Shown here one piece after another: positions 17,351 to 26,804 of a DNA stretch of 64,000 nucleotides; within the stretch, counting starts at the first letter, position 1; every line of letters begins with the position of its first letter. The notes beneath the pieces were generated by a model that had not been told where the DNA came from, made no database searches, and was given only the letters and a program-made list of their open reading frames with translations. The DNA comes from Sphingomonas bisphenolicum (GTDB lineage Bacteria > Pseudomonadota > Alphaproteobacteria > Sphingomonadales > Sphingomonadaceae). A program made the position numbers and the translations under genes. Location: contig NZ_AP018818.1 in the NCBI RefSeq assembly GCF_024349785.1, positions 558,001 through 622,000 on the forward strand. Reading direction: 5' to 3'.

Positions 17351-18181
17351 TCAGAACATCGGATGCGCGTTGCGCGACGTTTCCGGCGCAGGCTGGAACA
17401 TGTCCCAATGTTCGACGATCCTGCCCTTGTCGAACCGGAAAATCTCGACAACGGCGGCGCCGCGATCCTCGACCGACAATTTGCCGCGATAATGGACCGC
17501 CGCCAGATCACCGTCGACCAGAGTGCGCTGCACTGCAAAGGTCGCGCCCGGTGCCGATCGCAGCCCCTTGATCGCCGCGATCGCGGCGTCCCGCCCCTGC
17601 CCCATCCGGCTGTTATGCTGGATCAGGTCGGACGCAACGAACTGGCGATAAGCGCCGTCGACATCGCCCTTTCCGAACAACAGGGCGATGAAGCGATCGA
17701 ACGCCGCGCGATTGCGTGTGGTGGCGTCCTTCGCCGCCGGCGCGGCAGGCGCCATCGCCATGGGATCGCTGCCCGGTTCGATCAGTTGCAGCACGTCCCA
17801 ATGTTCGACGACCTTGCCGCCCTTCAACCGATAGAGATCCGCCACCGCAGCGCCGGGCGTGCCCGGCTTTCCCTGTCCGAACAGATGCACCAGCGCGAGA
17901 TCGCCGTCGATCAGCAGATGCTTTACCTCGAACCGGGAATCCGGCCGGGCGAACATCGGCGCCAACGCGTCCACGGCAGCCTTCGGTCCGTCGGGCAATC
18001 CCGGATTATGTTGGATATAGTCCGGCGCGACATGCGCGGCGAAGGCACCGGCTACATCGTGCTTCGTATAGAAGCGATCGACAAAGTCGGTGACGATAGC
18101 CCGGTCGTCGATTGCCTTCGCCGTGACTATGGGTGCCAAAGCGACTAGCGCGACGCTCATGATGCAGGCGAACCGCTTCAC
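17351..18181 (-). CDS. Secreted tandem SnoaL/ketosteroid-isomerase-like protein
   Basis: A 276-residue protein starting at GTG 18181 (VKRFACIMSVALVALAPIV), a signal peptide that ends near AKA-ID. Two NTF2-like domains follow. Domain 1 (about 25-135) has FVDRFYTKHDVAGAFAAHVA, YIQHNPGLPDGP and GGKVVEHWDVLQLI; domain 2 (about 155-270) has FIALLFGKGDVDGAYRQFVA, LIQHNSRMGQGRDAA and KGRIVEHWDMFQPAPE. The repeated IQHN...VEHWD pattern shows an internal duplication. SnoaL-like proteins are isomerases, hydratases or binding proteins. The GTG overlaps the GMC stop (GTGA), so it is the last gene of that operon. Function is unknown; a periplasmic role with the dehydrogenase is likely. Confidence 0.85.
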   Translation of the reverse strand: MKRFACIMSVALVALAPIVTAKAIDDRAIVTDFVDRFYTKHDVAGAFAAHVAPDYIQHNPGLPDGPKAAVDALAPMFARPDSRFEVKHLLIDGDLALVHLFGQGKPGTPGAAVADLYRLKGGKVVEHWDVLQLIEPGSDPMAMAPAAPAAKDATTRNRAAFDRFIALLFGKGDVDGAYRQFVASDLIQHNSRMGQGRDAAIAAIKGLRSAPGATFAVQRTLVDGDLAAVHYRGKLSVEDRGAAVVEIFRFDKGRIVEHWDMFQPAPETSRNAHPMF

Positions 18182-19860
18182 AGCCCGCCTTCCTTCATCA
18201 GCGACACCGCATGGTCGCAGGCCCGCGCGGTCAGCGCCATATAGGTCAGCGACGGGTTCTGACAGGCGGACGAACTCATCTGCGCGCCATCGGTGACGAA
18301 GAGGTTGGATATGTCGTGCGACTGGCTCCATTTGTTGAGGACGGATGTCGCCGGGTCATGCCCCATGCGCGCGCCGCCCATTTCATGAATGGCGGTGCCC
18401 CCATTATTTGGCTCATCAAAGCCCATGATGACATGACCGCCAGCAGCCTCCATCATCGCGGCCGCTTCCTTTTTCGCATCCGCCAGCGCGCGGCGTTCAT
18501 TGTCGCCATGCTCGAAATGCACGTTGAGCTGCGGCAAGCCCTGCGGGTCCAGCTTAACCGGGTCAAGCGTCAGGCGATTGGTCACGCGCGGCAGACTTTC
18601 GGCGAAACCGACGAACACCATCCGCCACGGGCCGACTTTGTGGTTGTGCTCCTTATAATCCTTACCGATACCGGCCGATCGCTTGGCCGCTGTCCAGCCG
18701 CTTTGCAGCGCGCCGCCCTGATAGCTGTAGCCGCGCGTGAAATCGCCCTCCTTGCGGTCGAGATTGCGAAAACGCGGAATGATGACGCCGGTGGGTCGAT
18801 TGCCAAAGCTCGTGCGATCCTCGAACCCCGGCATCATCGCAATGGTCGACAGCGTTGAGGCATGGTCCATAACATGGGTGCCCAGCACGCCGCTGCTGTT
18901 TGCAAGACCATTAGGAAAGGCTTCGGAGCGCGAACGTAGCAGGATGTGGACGCTATTGAACGCACTGGCATTCAGGAATACGATCCGCGCGCCATATCGG
19001 CTACGCTCTCCGGTCTTGACGTTGATGACGCGAACCCCGGTCGCCTTTTTCGTGGCGGGATCATAATCGACCGCTTCCACCAGAGAATCCGTTACCACCG
19101 TCAACCGCCCGGTCGCCTGCGCAGCGGGCAGGGTCGAACTCTGCGTGCTGAAATAGGCGCCATAGGAACAGCCGCGTGCACAGATCGAACGATATTGGCA
19201 TGGCGCCCGTCCTTCCTTGGGCGCGGTCAGGTTTGCCGTCCGACCGACCGTCAGGCAGCGATCCGGCCATTTCTGCGCGATCGCCGCGCGGACATGCTGT
19301 TCCACAACGTTGAGTGCCATGGCCGGCTGGAACTTTCCATCGGGCAGCGAGGCCAGCCCCTCAGCCGCGCCCGACACGCCAATGAACTCCTCGACATGGT
19401 CATACCAGGGTGCGACATCGGCATAACGGATCGGCCAGTCCGTGCCATAGCCATCCAGTTTGTTCGCGCCGAAGTCATAGTCCGACCAGCGATAGCTTTG
19501 TCGCCCCCAGGTCAGCGACCGGCCACCCAGTTGATAGCTACGGAACCAGTCGAACTTTGTCCCCTCCGCCACGGAATAGGGATTATCCTTGTCGTTGACG
19601 AAATGATTCTGGGTGAATTCGGTGAAATGGCGGTTCAACCGCTGGACGGCATATTCGTCGGCATAGAGCTTGGCATCGCCCTCCCCGCGGAATTCCATTT
19701 CCCAGGGCGCCTTGGTTTCCGTCACATAATCGGTGCCATGCTCGATCGGACGACCCCGTTCGATCATAAGCACCTTAAGGCCTTTTTCCGTGAGTTCCTT
19801 CGCCGCCCACCCGCCGGTGATGCCAGAACCCACAACGATTGCGTCAAAATCCATGCTCAT
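18178..19860 (-). CDS. GMC oxidoreductase, gluconate/glucoside-dehydrogenase large subunit type
   Basis: A 560-residue FAD enzyme. The dinucleotide motif is FDAIVVGSGITGGWAAKELT near the N-terminus; the C-terminal catalytic and FAD region is GGTAIHEMGGARMGHDPATS and NLFVTDGAQMSSSACQNPSL with SLTYMALTARACDHAVSLMK. It has a cysteine-containing segment (CQYRSICARGCSYG) seen in membrane-linked sugar dehydrogenases. The ATG at 19860 overlaps the stop of the small-subunit gene (ATGA). Such pairs oxidise gluconate at C2 or glycosides at C3. No signal of its own is seen, and hitch-hiker export with the small subunit is likely. Confidence 0.9.
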   Translation of the reverse strand: MSMDFDAIVVGSGITGGWAAKELTEKGLKVLMIERGRPIEHGTDYVTETKAPWEMEFRGEGDAKLYADEYAVQRLNRHFTEFTQNHFVNDKDNPYSVAEGTKFDWFRSYQLGGRSLTWGRQSYRWSDYDFGANKLDGYGTDWPIRYADVAPWYDHVEEFIGVSGAAEGLASLPDGKFQPAMALNVVEQHVRAAIAQKWPDRCLTVGRTANLTAPKEGRAPCQYRSICARGCSYGAYFSTQSSTLPAAQATGRLTVVTDSLVEAVDYDPATKKATGVRVINVKTGERSRYGARIVFLNASAFNSVHILLRSRSEAFPNGLANSSGVLGTHVMDHASTLSTIAMMPGFEDRTSFGNRPTGVIIPRFRNLDRKEGDFTRGYSYQGGALQSGWTAAKRSAGIGKDYKEHNHKVGPWRMVFVGFAESLPRVTNRLTLDPVKLDPQGLPQLNVHFEHGDNERRALADAKKEAAAMMEAAGGHVIMGFDEPNNGGTAIHEMGGARMGHDPATSVLNKWSQSHDISNLFVTDGAQMSSSACQNPSLTYMALTARACDHAVSLMKEGGL

Positions 19861-20495
19861 CCGAAATCCACCGCTGTCCAATCGCTTGACCAAGACCGGT
19901 TCTTGACCGGCAGGGGCAGGTCGGGATCGAACCGACCCGGCACCAATTCATATTGCAGTTCGCGGCTCGCTCCGACCTCAGACGTGTAATAGCCCGTCAG
20001 GATCAGCGCCTTGATCTTCTTCCACGGGTGATCTTTCTGATCGGGAGCGAAGGCCTCCGCATCATAGGCTTCAAGTGCAGCATATTGGCGGTCGGGCTTC
20101 AAGCTGAGGAAGGGTGCGTCGGCGTGCCGGTTCAGCCCCTTCTCCACGTCGTCGAGCAAGGGGAGGCCACCGCGATCGGCAGACATTTTCACCCCGCCGG
20201 TGCTTTCCGGGGCCGTCTCCGCCAGCCCATGCAACAGGGCCATTTCTACAAAGGCGGGCACACCGACTGCCACTGCGCCTGGTGTGTCGGTGGTGGGGAT
20301 CACCAGGTCGGAAAGGCGCGCCAGCAGCAGTTTTTCCGATTCGCTCGCGCCGCTGCCTTCCTCTGCTCGCCCGTGATTCCAGGCATAGAGTGGAATACCG
20401 GCAAGCGCGCTCAGAACGAGTGCGCCCCCCAATATTTGTCGCCTGTCCGCTACCGCCTTGGCCGGGCGTGTTTCTGGCGCTTCATCGATAGCCAT
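19857..20495 (-). CDS. Gluconate 2-dehydrogenase subunit 3-like small subunit (Tat-type export signal)
   Basis: A 212-residue protein. The N-terminus has a twin-arginine-like signal, VADRRQILGGALVLSALAGI, followed by a family core LARLSDLVIPTTDTPGAVAV, MALLHGLAE and PWKKIKALILTGYYTSEVGA. In the family this subunit partners a GMC large subunit and carries it across the membrane. It is the first gene of the operon that continues with the GMC gene and the SnoaL-like gene. No cytochrome c subunit gene is next to it, so the electron acceptor is unknown. Confidence 0.9.
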   Translation of the reverse strand: MAIDEAPETRPAKAVADRRQILGGALVLSALAGIPLYAWNHGRAEEGSGASESEKLLLARLSDLVIPTTDTPGAVAVGVPAFVEMALLHGLAETAPESTGGVKMSADRGGLPLLDDVEKGLNRHADAPFLSLKPDRQYAALEAYDAEAFAPDQKDHPWKKIKALILTGYYTSEVGASRELQYELVPGRFDPDLPLPVKNRSWSSDWTAVDFG

Positions 20496-20528
20496 CAGCC
20501 AATCCTCTCACCTTATGCCCGCTCTCTT

Positions 20529-20543
20529 TAATACGAACTATTA
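20529..20543. promoter_or_regulatory. Candidate operator/promoter TAATACGAACTATTA, copy 2
   Basis: An inverted repeat, TAATA-CGAAC-TATTA, 33 bp upstream of the small-subunit start codon. The first 13 bases match 14829-14841 upstream of the isomerase. It lies in the 92-bp gap between this operon and the end of the exporter gene. Joint control of both operons is inference. Confidence 0.5.
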
Positions 20544-20587
20544 TTTTATTTCTATCACAACAGCCGCCTTCACCGCAACACCAAGAG

Positions 20588-22063
20588 TCAGGCTTCGACG
20601 GCGACAGGCGCGCCTCTGATGCGCAGCGTTCGGGGAATGGCAAAGGCGACAAGCCCTACTGTCAACAATCCCAGACCGATCACGCCAGCCGCCGCGCTGA
20701 ACGCCCGGACCGCATTGGCGCCATCCATGTCCGCTTCAGGCTGTATGGTGAAAAAGAGCGTACCGATCGCCGCTGCGCCAATGGCCGCACCGAGTTGCTG
20801 TGTCGCTTTTAGCAGACCGGATGCCGACCCGGCATAGCCGACATCCACCTCCGACAAGGTGCAGGGCGGCAATGGACCGCCAACCAGTCCCATGCCAAGG
20901 CCCATTGCAAGCAACGGCGGAGCCAGCATCCACGGCTGGGCAGTTACGAGACCCTCCTGATTAAGGAGTAGCACGAGCAGGAAAAGCCCGGCCCCCATCA
21001 GCAGGGCACCCCAACTGATGATGATCGGACCATAACGTGGCAGCGCCTTGCGCGAGAGCATCCCGATGGCGAAAGACGCACCGAAGGCATAGGGGACATG
21101 GGTGATACCGACCTCCGCCGGGGTGAAGCCCAGCCCTCGTTGCAAAGCCAACGCGAGCGTGAAGAGCAGGCCACCAGTCGCGATCTGGAAAATCAGCGTC
21201 GTAGCGAGGCCAAAGCTGAAAGCGCGGGCATGGAAGAGGTCCGGCACGATCAGCGGCGACCCGTCGCGACGCATCCGCGCCTGACTATGCCACATGAGAA
21301 GGAGACCGACGGGTATGGCAAGCGCCATCAACAGGAAGCCCCAGGCCGGCCAGCCATAGTCGCGACCCTGAATCAAGGGAAAAATCAGCGAGAACAGCAG
21401 CAACATGACCAGAAATGTGCCGATCATATCGAGCTTCGCCCGCCGCTCCGACCGCCCGGCAGGCAGAACTCGAATAGCATAGGCGATGGCGAGGATTCCG
21501 ATAGGCAGGTTGACGAGAAAAATGGGGCGCCAACCCAGGCCGAACAGGTTAGCACTAATGAGCAGCCCACCGATCACCGGCCCCAGAACGGCAGCAAGCC
21601 CTCCCAATATACCAAACAGCCCCAGCGCGGCCATGCGCTCATGCGGCGCATACATAATCTGGGTTAGCGACATGACCTGCGGCAGCATGATCGCGGCCGC
21701 CCCCCCCTGCAACAGCCTTGCCGCGACAAGCTGGCCGGGGGTCTGCGCCATTCCGCAAAACAGGGACGTCAGGGTAAATCCTGCCACGCCGATCAGGAAG
21801 GTGCGCTTGTAACCATAAATATCGCCCAACCGCCCACCGGTGATCAGCAACAGTGCGAAGATGGTGGAATAACCTGCAACCATCCATTGGACTTCGGCAT
21901 CGCTCGCCCCGAGTTGAGCCTGCAATGTCGGCACAGCGACATTGATGATTGTCATGTCGACAAGGTCGAGCACCATGGCCACCGCGACAACGGCGAGAGC
22001 CATGCTGCGTCTTGTGGAGGTCAGCATGGCTGACGATTCAATCGCGCTTACGCCCGGACGCAT
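20588..22063 (-). CDS. DHA2-family (EmrB/QacA) 14-span MFS transporter
   Basis: A 491-residue membrane protein. Motif A is GGRLGDIYGYKRTFLIGVAG, motif C is GPVIGGLLISANLFGLGWRP, and motif D1 is the span-1 segment LDLVDMTIINVAVPTLQ; 14 hydrophobic segments can be counted. Members export drugs, acids or sugars by proton antiport. GGGGAG precedes the ATG at 22063; an internal Met13 is an alternative start. It is divergent from the broken GPH transporter. Its role in the sugar module is unclear. Confidence 0.9.
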   Translation of the reverse strand: MRPGVSAIESSAMLTSTRRSMALAVVAVAMVLDLVDMTIINVAVPTLQAQLGASDAEVQWMVAGYSTIFALLLITGGRLGDIYGYKRTFLIGVAGFTLTSLFCGMAQTPGQLVAARLLQGGAAAIMLPQVMSLTQIMYAPHERMAALGLFGILGGLAAVLGPVIGGLLISANLFGLGWRPIFLVNLPIGILAIAYAIRVLPAGRSERRAKLDMIGTFLVMLLLFSLIFPLIQGRDYGWPAWGFLLMALAIPVGLLLMWHSQARMRRDGSPLIVPDLFHARAFSFGLATTLIFQIATGGLLFTLALALQRGLGFTPAEVGITHVPYAFGASFAIGMLSRKALPRYGPIIISWGALLMGAGLFLLVLLLNQEGLVTAQPWMLAPPLLAMGLGMGLVGGPLPPCTLSEVDVGYAGSASGLLKATQQLGAAIGAAAIGTLFFTIQPEADMDGANAVRAFSAAAGVIGLGLLTVGLVAFAIPRTLRIRGAPVAVEA

Positions 22064-22321
22064 TTTCGGCTCCCCATCGTCATCTGCCCGCGGACATCGT
22101 GCCGCATATTATTATTAAAATTGTCATTCTGTTATAGACCAGATCCGCCCCTTTCGTCAATGTCGTCGCCCGGTGGTCCATGTCATTCTGCGAATCTGTT
22201 GTGGGCCGACTTTGCGCCGAACCAGGCGACAAATGATGCCCCCTATGCCATTGACCAAAGCCGGTTTATATGCAGAATAAAAATTATAATAATAATTGTC
22301 AGTTGCTCGGGAGAGGTGCAA
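22064..22321. promoter_or_regulatory. Divergent promoter region with repeated AATTGTCA
   Basis: This 258-bp gap lies between the exporter and the broken transporter. Two AT-rich tracts (22106-22126 and 22276-22301) each end in AATTGTCA (22119-22126 and 22294-22301), one near each start codon. They may be promoter elements or binding sites of one regulator. No gene is seen here. Confidence 0.4.
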
Positions 22322-23785
22322 ATGGCGTCGAATATAGCGGAAGATCGTGAGCATCCGCCTGGCAAACCGCGCGCCATGACTTCTATTGACAAGCCCCTGA
22401 GCTGGCCTGTTCGCCTTGCCTGGTCTGCGCGATGCCGGAACTTCTGAAATCCTTTGCGTGGGACGCTTTTGTCCTTGTCTTCTATGCTCAGGTGGTTGGC
22501 CTGCATGGCGGGCTGATTGGGATCGCCATCGCCATAACCATTGCGTTCGATACGGTCGTCGATCCCTGGATCGGCGCCTTGTCGGATCGACTACGTGGCG
22601 CCCGTTTCGGACGACGGCACAGCCTGATGTTCAGCGCGGTCCTGCCCTTCATGATTGGTATAGCACTGGTGTTCACGCCGCCTGCTGCCATGTCCCAGAT
22701 GATGACATTTTTCTGGCTGCTGGGTTTTGGCCTGCTGGCACGCTGCGGCATATCCTTCTGGACCGTTCCTTCCTACGCGATGGGCGGGGAACTTTCCCGC
22801 GACGCGGATGAGCGACGACTGATCGCAGTACTGCGCAACGTCGGCAATCAACTGGTGATTTTGGTCGTCCCCATCGTCGCATTCTCTCTGTTCTTCGTTC
22901 AAAGCAGCGCTTTCCCCAAACCGCAACTCGACCCCGCCCCCTACCCCCTGTTCGGCCTGTTGGTGTCGTTGCTCGGCGGCGCGTTAATGCTGGTTGGCGG
23001 GATCGGCACCTATCGGCACGCCCGGATGATCGAAAAGGTCGATCCGTGCGCCGCAGTCACTGACGACGATGCGCCTCGCCCGTCGATCATCGGCGCGTTC
23101 CTGAATGCTATCCGCATCACGCCCAATATCAGGGCGATTGTTGATGGTCGCTTTTCTCGTGCTGTTCACCAGTTCCCTGGTCAACCAGATGTCGTTGCAC
23201 CTGGCGACCTATTTCTGGAAAATTGACGCCACATGGACACCGCGGCTGCTGATCGCTGGCATAGCCGGTTCGTTGTTGGCGATGGCGTTCGCGCCCGCCT
23301 TCACCCGTGCGGTCGGCAGCAGGAAGGCGATGATGACCGGACTGTGCGGCTTCTTCCTGATTCAGGCCTGCGCCATCATATTCCCACTGGCGGGCCTTGC
23401 GCCGGCAGCGGGAACGGCAGCAATCGGCGCGTTCATTTTCCTCTGCCGGTTCGCCGCTGGCGCCTGCTATGCGCTCTATGTCGTCCCCTTCAACATCGTG
23501 ACCTACGACATTGGCGACGAACATGAAGCCAACACAGGTCGTCCGGCGCAGGGCATCGTCGCCAGCTTCATGTTCATCGGGTTGCAAGTGGGTAGCGGCG
23601 TAGTTGCCCTGCTCGCCGGATCATTTCTGGGCCTGATCGATTTCCCGGCGCAATTGCCCGTCGACCAGATGCCGGCGGCCAAGGTAGCCGCATTGGCATG
23701 GTTCATATTGTCGCTGATCGTCATCGCAGGCGGCGCAATGGCGTGGCTCGTCGGCACCTTCAAGTCTGGCCGTCGTCCTGCATGA
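22322..23785 (+). pseudogene. GPH-family sugar transporter with two frameshifts
   Basis: The start MASNIAEDREHPPGKPRAMT leads to the family opening KPLSWPVRLAWSA, then the frame is lost near 22425-22432. A second frame carries PELLKSFAWDAFVLVFYAQV and the diagnostic loop IGALSDRLRGARFGRRHSLM up to NAIRITPNIRAI, where it is lost again near 23135-23150. A third frame continues LLMVAFLVLFTSSLVNQMSL, HLATYFW and ends with WLVGTFKSGRRPA. Joined, the parts give a full-length GPH permease of about 485 residues, a paralogue of the gene at 15897. It is either a pseudogene or the site of two sequencing errors. Confidence 0.88.
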
Positions 23786-23843
23786 CCGTTCGCAGTGAGC
23801 GCCCCGAAGCAATCATTCAAATATCGAAGAAAGGCGTCTGGCG

Positions 23844-24320
23844 ATGAATGGCCGACAATCATTTCCCCAAATTGTGCGGCGATCGATTGCCGCGCTGTTA
23901 TCCCTCCTTCTCGCGGCTTTTTTCGCCTTCGTCGGCTATATGAAAGCCACCGCCCCGGTGTCCGAACTGGCCAAATATCATGCATGGACGGTCCATCTTC
24001 CCGAATGGATGGGCCGCACAGTGGGCTGGAGCGAGATCGCCTGCGCGATCCTGCTGCTTGTCAGCGCGATCAGGCCGCGCTGGGGCAGAATTGGCGCACT
24101 GGCGCTCCTGATCAACCAGCTTTTTGCAGCAGCGGTTCATTTCAGTCAGGGCGAGATCGCCGCGCTACCTCAAAATGGGGTGATCATCGCCCTGTGCACT
24201 GCGATCTTAATTTTGCTCGCACCTTCAAGGGCACCAGCACGATCGGCGAAGACCTTTAGGGTCATGATCTGTAATTGCAGAGCTAGGCGGTGTGATCCCT
24301 TGAGGGTTTCATGGTGTTGA
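23844..24320 (+). CDS. DoxX-like small membrane protein, 3' end altered at IS21 junction
   Basis: A frame of 158 codons. Four hydrophobic helices are visible: IAALLSLLLAAFFAFVGYMK, IACAILLLVSAIRP, ALALLINQLFAAAVHF and GVIIALCTAILILLAPS. The first helix followed by KATAPVSELAKY resembles DoxX/DUF4345-type proteins. Its last codons (after about 24255) look unrelated, and the stop codon TGA at 24318 lies inside the left end of the second IS21 element, so the native C-terminus was probably replaced. Function is unknown. Confidence 0.6.
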   Translation: MNGRQSFPQIVRRSIAALLSLLLAAFFAFVGYMKATAPVSELAKYHAWTVHLPEWMGRTVGWSEIACAILLLVSAIRPRWGRIGALALLINQLFAAAVHFSQGEIAALPQNGVIIALCTAILILLAPSRAPARSAKTFRVMICNCRARRCDPLRVSWC

Positions 24321-24415
24321 TTGCTGCTGAGAAGTGACCCGGGGAAGCCAGTAATTTCCACTGAGAAGTGACCCATGTTTGAACACGTCCCTGGCTTTGA
24401 GCGGGGGACCATGGA

Positions 24416-25948
24416 GTGTTGGACATGGCATTATTGAGCGTTATCCGGCGCTGGCATTACCGCGATCATCTGTCGATCCGGGAGATAGCCAAGCGCACCG
24501 GTCTATCCCGCAACAGCGTCCGTAAGTATCTGCGGTCGGACACAGTCGAGCCGCAGTTCAAGGTGCCTGAGCGGCCGAGCAAGCTGGACCCGTTCGTCGA
24601 GCGACTGACGACCTGGCTCAGACGAGAGATGGGCCGTTCGCGCAAGCAGAAGCGAACCGTGAAGCAGTTGCATGCCGATCTGGTGAGCCTGGGCTTTGAT
24701 GGATCCTATGGCCGTGTCGCGGCCTTTGCTCGTGCCTGGCGCGATGATTATCGCCGGCAGCAGCAGGTGAGCGGACGCGGCACCTTCGTGCCGCTGTCGT
24801 TTGCGCCGGGTGAGGCGTTCCAGTTCGACTGGAGCGAGGACTGGGCGATCATCGATGGCGTGCGCACCAAGCTGCAGGTGGCGCACTTCAAGCTCAGCTA
24901 CAGCCGTGCCTTCTTCGTGCGGGCCTATCTCCTTCAGACCCACGAGATGCTGTTCGATGCCCATAATCATGCGTTCCGCGTGCTGGGCGGGGTGCCGCGG
25001 CGCGGCATCTACGACAACATGCGCACCGCGGTCGACAAGGTCGGACGCGGCAAGGAACGGACCGTCAATGCCCGCTTCCTGACGATGGTCAGCCATTATC
25101 TGTTCGAGGCCGAGTTCTGTAATCCGGCAGCGGGCTGGGAGAAGGGCCAGGTCGAGAAGAACGTGCAGGATGCGCGCCATCGGCTCTGGCAGCCTGTTCC
25201 CCAGACCGAGACGCTCGACGCGTTGAACATCTGGCTTGAAGCGCGCTGCAAGGCGCTGTGGCAGGATATCCCACATGGTGTTGAGCTTGGTTCGGTCGCC
25301 GATGCCTGGGCCGATGAGGTGGCGAGCCTGATGCCGATGGGACGGCCGTTCGACGGCTTCGTCGAGTATGGCAAGCGGGTCTCACCGACCTGCCTCGTCC
25401 ATCTGGAGCGTAATCGCTACAGCGTTCCGGCGTCCTTCGCCAACCGTCCTGTCAGCGTGCGGCTCTACCCGGACCGCTTCCTCGTCGTCGCAGAGGGGCA
25501 GCTGCTATGTGAACATCAGCGGATCATCGATCGATCCCATGATGGGCCGGGACGCACTGTTTATGACTGGCGCCATTATCTGGCGGTCGTCCAGCGCAAG
25601 CCTGGCGCCCTGCGCAACGGCGCGCCGTTCCTCGAGATGCCTGAGGCCTTCCAGCGGTTACAGCGCCATCTGCTGCGATCCCCCGGCGGCGACAGGGAGA
25701 TGGTCGAGATTCTTGCGCTGGTGCTGCATCATGATGAGCAGGTCGTGCTGATGGCGGTCACCATGGCGCTGGAGGCCGGTGTTCCGACCAAGACTCATAT
25801 CCTCAACCTTTTGCACCGGCTGATCGACGGTAAGCCGCTGACAACACCGCCGATCACGGCGCCACAGGCGCTAAGACTGGTCAGCGAGCCGATGGCCAAT
25901 GTGGAACGCTATGACGCCCTGCGTCGGGAGAACCGCCATGCGTCATGA
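24416..25948 (+). CDS. istA: IS21-family transposase IstA (element B)
   Basis: A 510-residue DDE transposase. The helix-turn-helix is [20 protein letters not shown]; the catalytic core has [31 protein letters not shown] and [19 protein letters not shown]. The C-terminal domain includes [19 protein letters not shown]. It is about the same length as the element A protein but only moderately similar. A start at Met4 (24425) is also possible. It overlaps istB by 11 bp. Confidence 0.95.
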   Translation: MLDMALLSVIRRWHYRDHLSIREIAKRTGLSRNSVRKYLRSDTVEPQFKVPERPSKLDPFVERLTTWLRREMGRSRKQKRTVKQLHADLVSLGFDGSYGRVAAFARAWRDDYRRQQQVSGRGTFVPLSFAPGEAFQFDWSEDWAIIDGVRTKLQVAHFKLSYSRAFFVRAYLLQTHEMLFDAHNHAFRVLGGVPRRGIYDNMRTAVDKVGRGKERTVNARFLTMVSHYLFEAEFCNPAAGWEKGQVEKNVQDARHRLWQPVPQTETLDALNIWLEARCKALWQDIPHGVELGSVADAWADEVASLMPMGRPFDGFVEYGKRVSPTCLVHLERNRYSVPASFANRPVSVRLYPDRFLVVAEGQLLCEHQRIIDRSHDGPGRTVYDWRHYLAVVQRKPGALRNGAPFLEMPEAFQRLQRHLLRSPGGDREMVEILALVLHHDEQVVLMAVTMALEAGVPTKTHILNLLHRLIDGKPLTTPPITAPQALRLVSEPMANVERYDALRRENRHAS

Positions 25949-26720
25949 TCCCGCCAGCGGCGCCATCATCGTCATGCTGCGCAGCCTCAAGATGCATGGC
26001 ATGGCTCAGGCCGTCACCGATCTCATGGAGCAGGGCGCGCCAGCGTTCGATGCGGCGGTTCCGATCCTGTCACAACTGCTCAAGGCGGAGACCGCCGAAC
26101 GGGAGGTGCGATCGGTATCCTATCAGCTCAAGGCCGCACGGTTCCCAGCCTATCGCGACCTAGCGGGCTTCGACTTTGCCAGCAGCGAGGTCAACGAGGC
26201 GCTGGTTCGCCAGCTCCACCGCTGCGAGTTTATGGATGTTGCCGACAATATCGTGCTGGTCGGCGGCCCCGGCACGGGCAAGACCCATATCGCCACGGCC
26301 CTGGGCGTCCAGGCCATCGAGCATCACCGCAAACGGGTGCGGTTCTTCTCCACGGTCGAGCTCGTCAACGCGCTCGAACAGGAGAAGGCCCAGGGCAAGG
26401 CGGGCCAGATCGCCGGAAGGCTCGCCCACTCCGATCTCGTGATCCTCGACGAACTTGGCTATCTGCCGTTCAGCGCCTCAGGCGGTGCACTGCTGTTCCA
26501 CCTGCTGAGCAAACTCTACGAGCGCACCAGCGTCATCATCACCACTAACCTGAGCTTCAGCGAATGGGCCACCGTCTTCGGTGACGCCAAAATGACCACC
26601 GCGCTCCTCGATCGGCTCACCCATCACTGCCACATCCTTGAGACCGGGAACGACAGCTTCCGCTTCAAGAACAGCTCGGCTCAGCAGCCCAAAACCAGAA
26701 AGGAGAAAACCCCATCTTGA
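25938..26720 (+). CDS. istB: IS21-family ATPase helper IstB (element B)
   Basis: A 260-residue AAA+ ATPase. Walker A is [16 protein letters not shown], Walker [18 protein letters not shown], and [19 protein letters not shown] follows. The ATG at 25938 overlaps the end of istA; upstream in-frame ATGs lie inside istA and are less likely. It ends in [12 protein letters not shown], a tail longer than that of element A. Confidence 0.94.
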   Translation: MRHDPASGAIIVMLRSLKMHGMAQAVTDLMEQGAPAFDAAVPILSQLLKAETAEREVRSVSYQLKAARFPAYRDLAGFDFASSEVNEALVRQLHRCEFMDVADNIVLVGGPGTGKTHIATALGVQAIEHHRKRVRFFSTVELVNALEQEKAQGKAGQIAGRLAHSDLVILDELGYLPFSASGGALLFHLLSKLYERTSVIITTNLSFSEWATVFGDAKMTTALLDRLTHHCHILETGNDSFRFKNSSAQQPKTRKEKTPS

Positions 26721-26804
26721 CCCACCCCTGACATCCGAAACATAATCGCAAGGTGGGTCACTTCTCGATGAAAACCCCGGGTCACTTCTCAGCAGCAATC
26801 AACA

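Larger units (their letters stand above)
24315..26804 (+). mobile_element. IS21-family element B, complete with perfect 30-bp ends
   Basis: The left end TGTTGATTGCTGCTGAGAAG continues GTGACCCGGGG (24315-24344), and 26775-26804 is its exact inverted copy. Inner repeats of GAGAAGTGACCC lie at 24362-24373 and near 26755-26766. The element carries istA and istB and is about 2.49 kb. No target duplication is seen (left flank TTTCATGG, right flank AGCAAAGC), and both neighbouring genes are damaged, so flanking DNA was probably lost. It is clearly different in sequence from element A. Confidence 0.95.
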
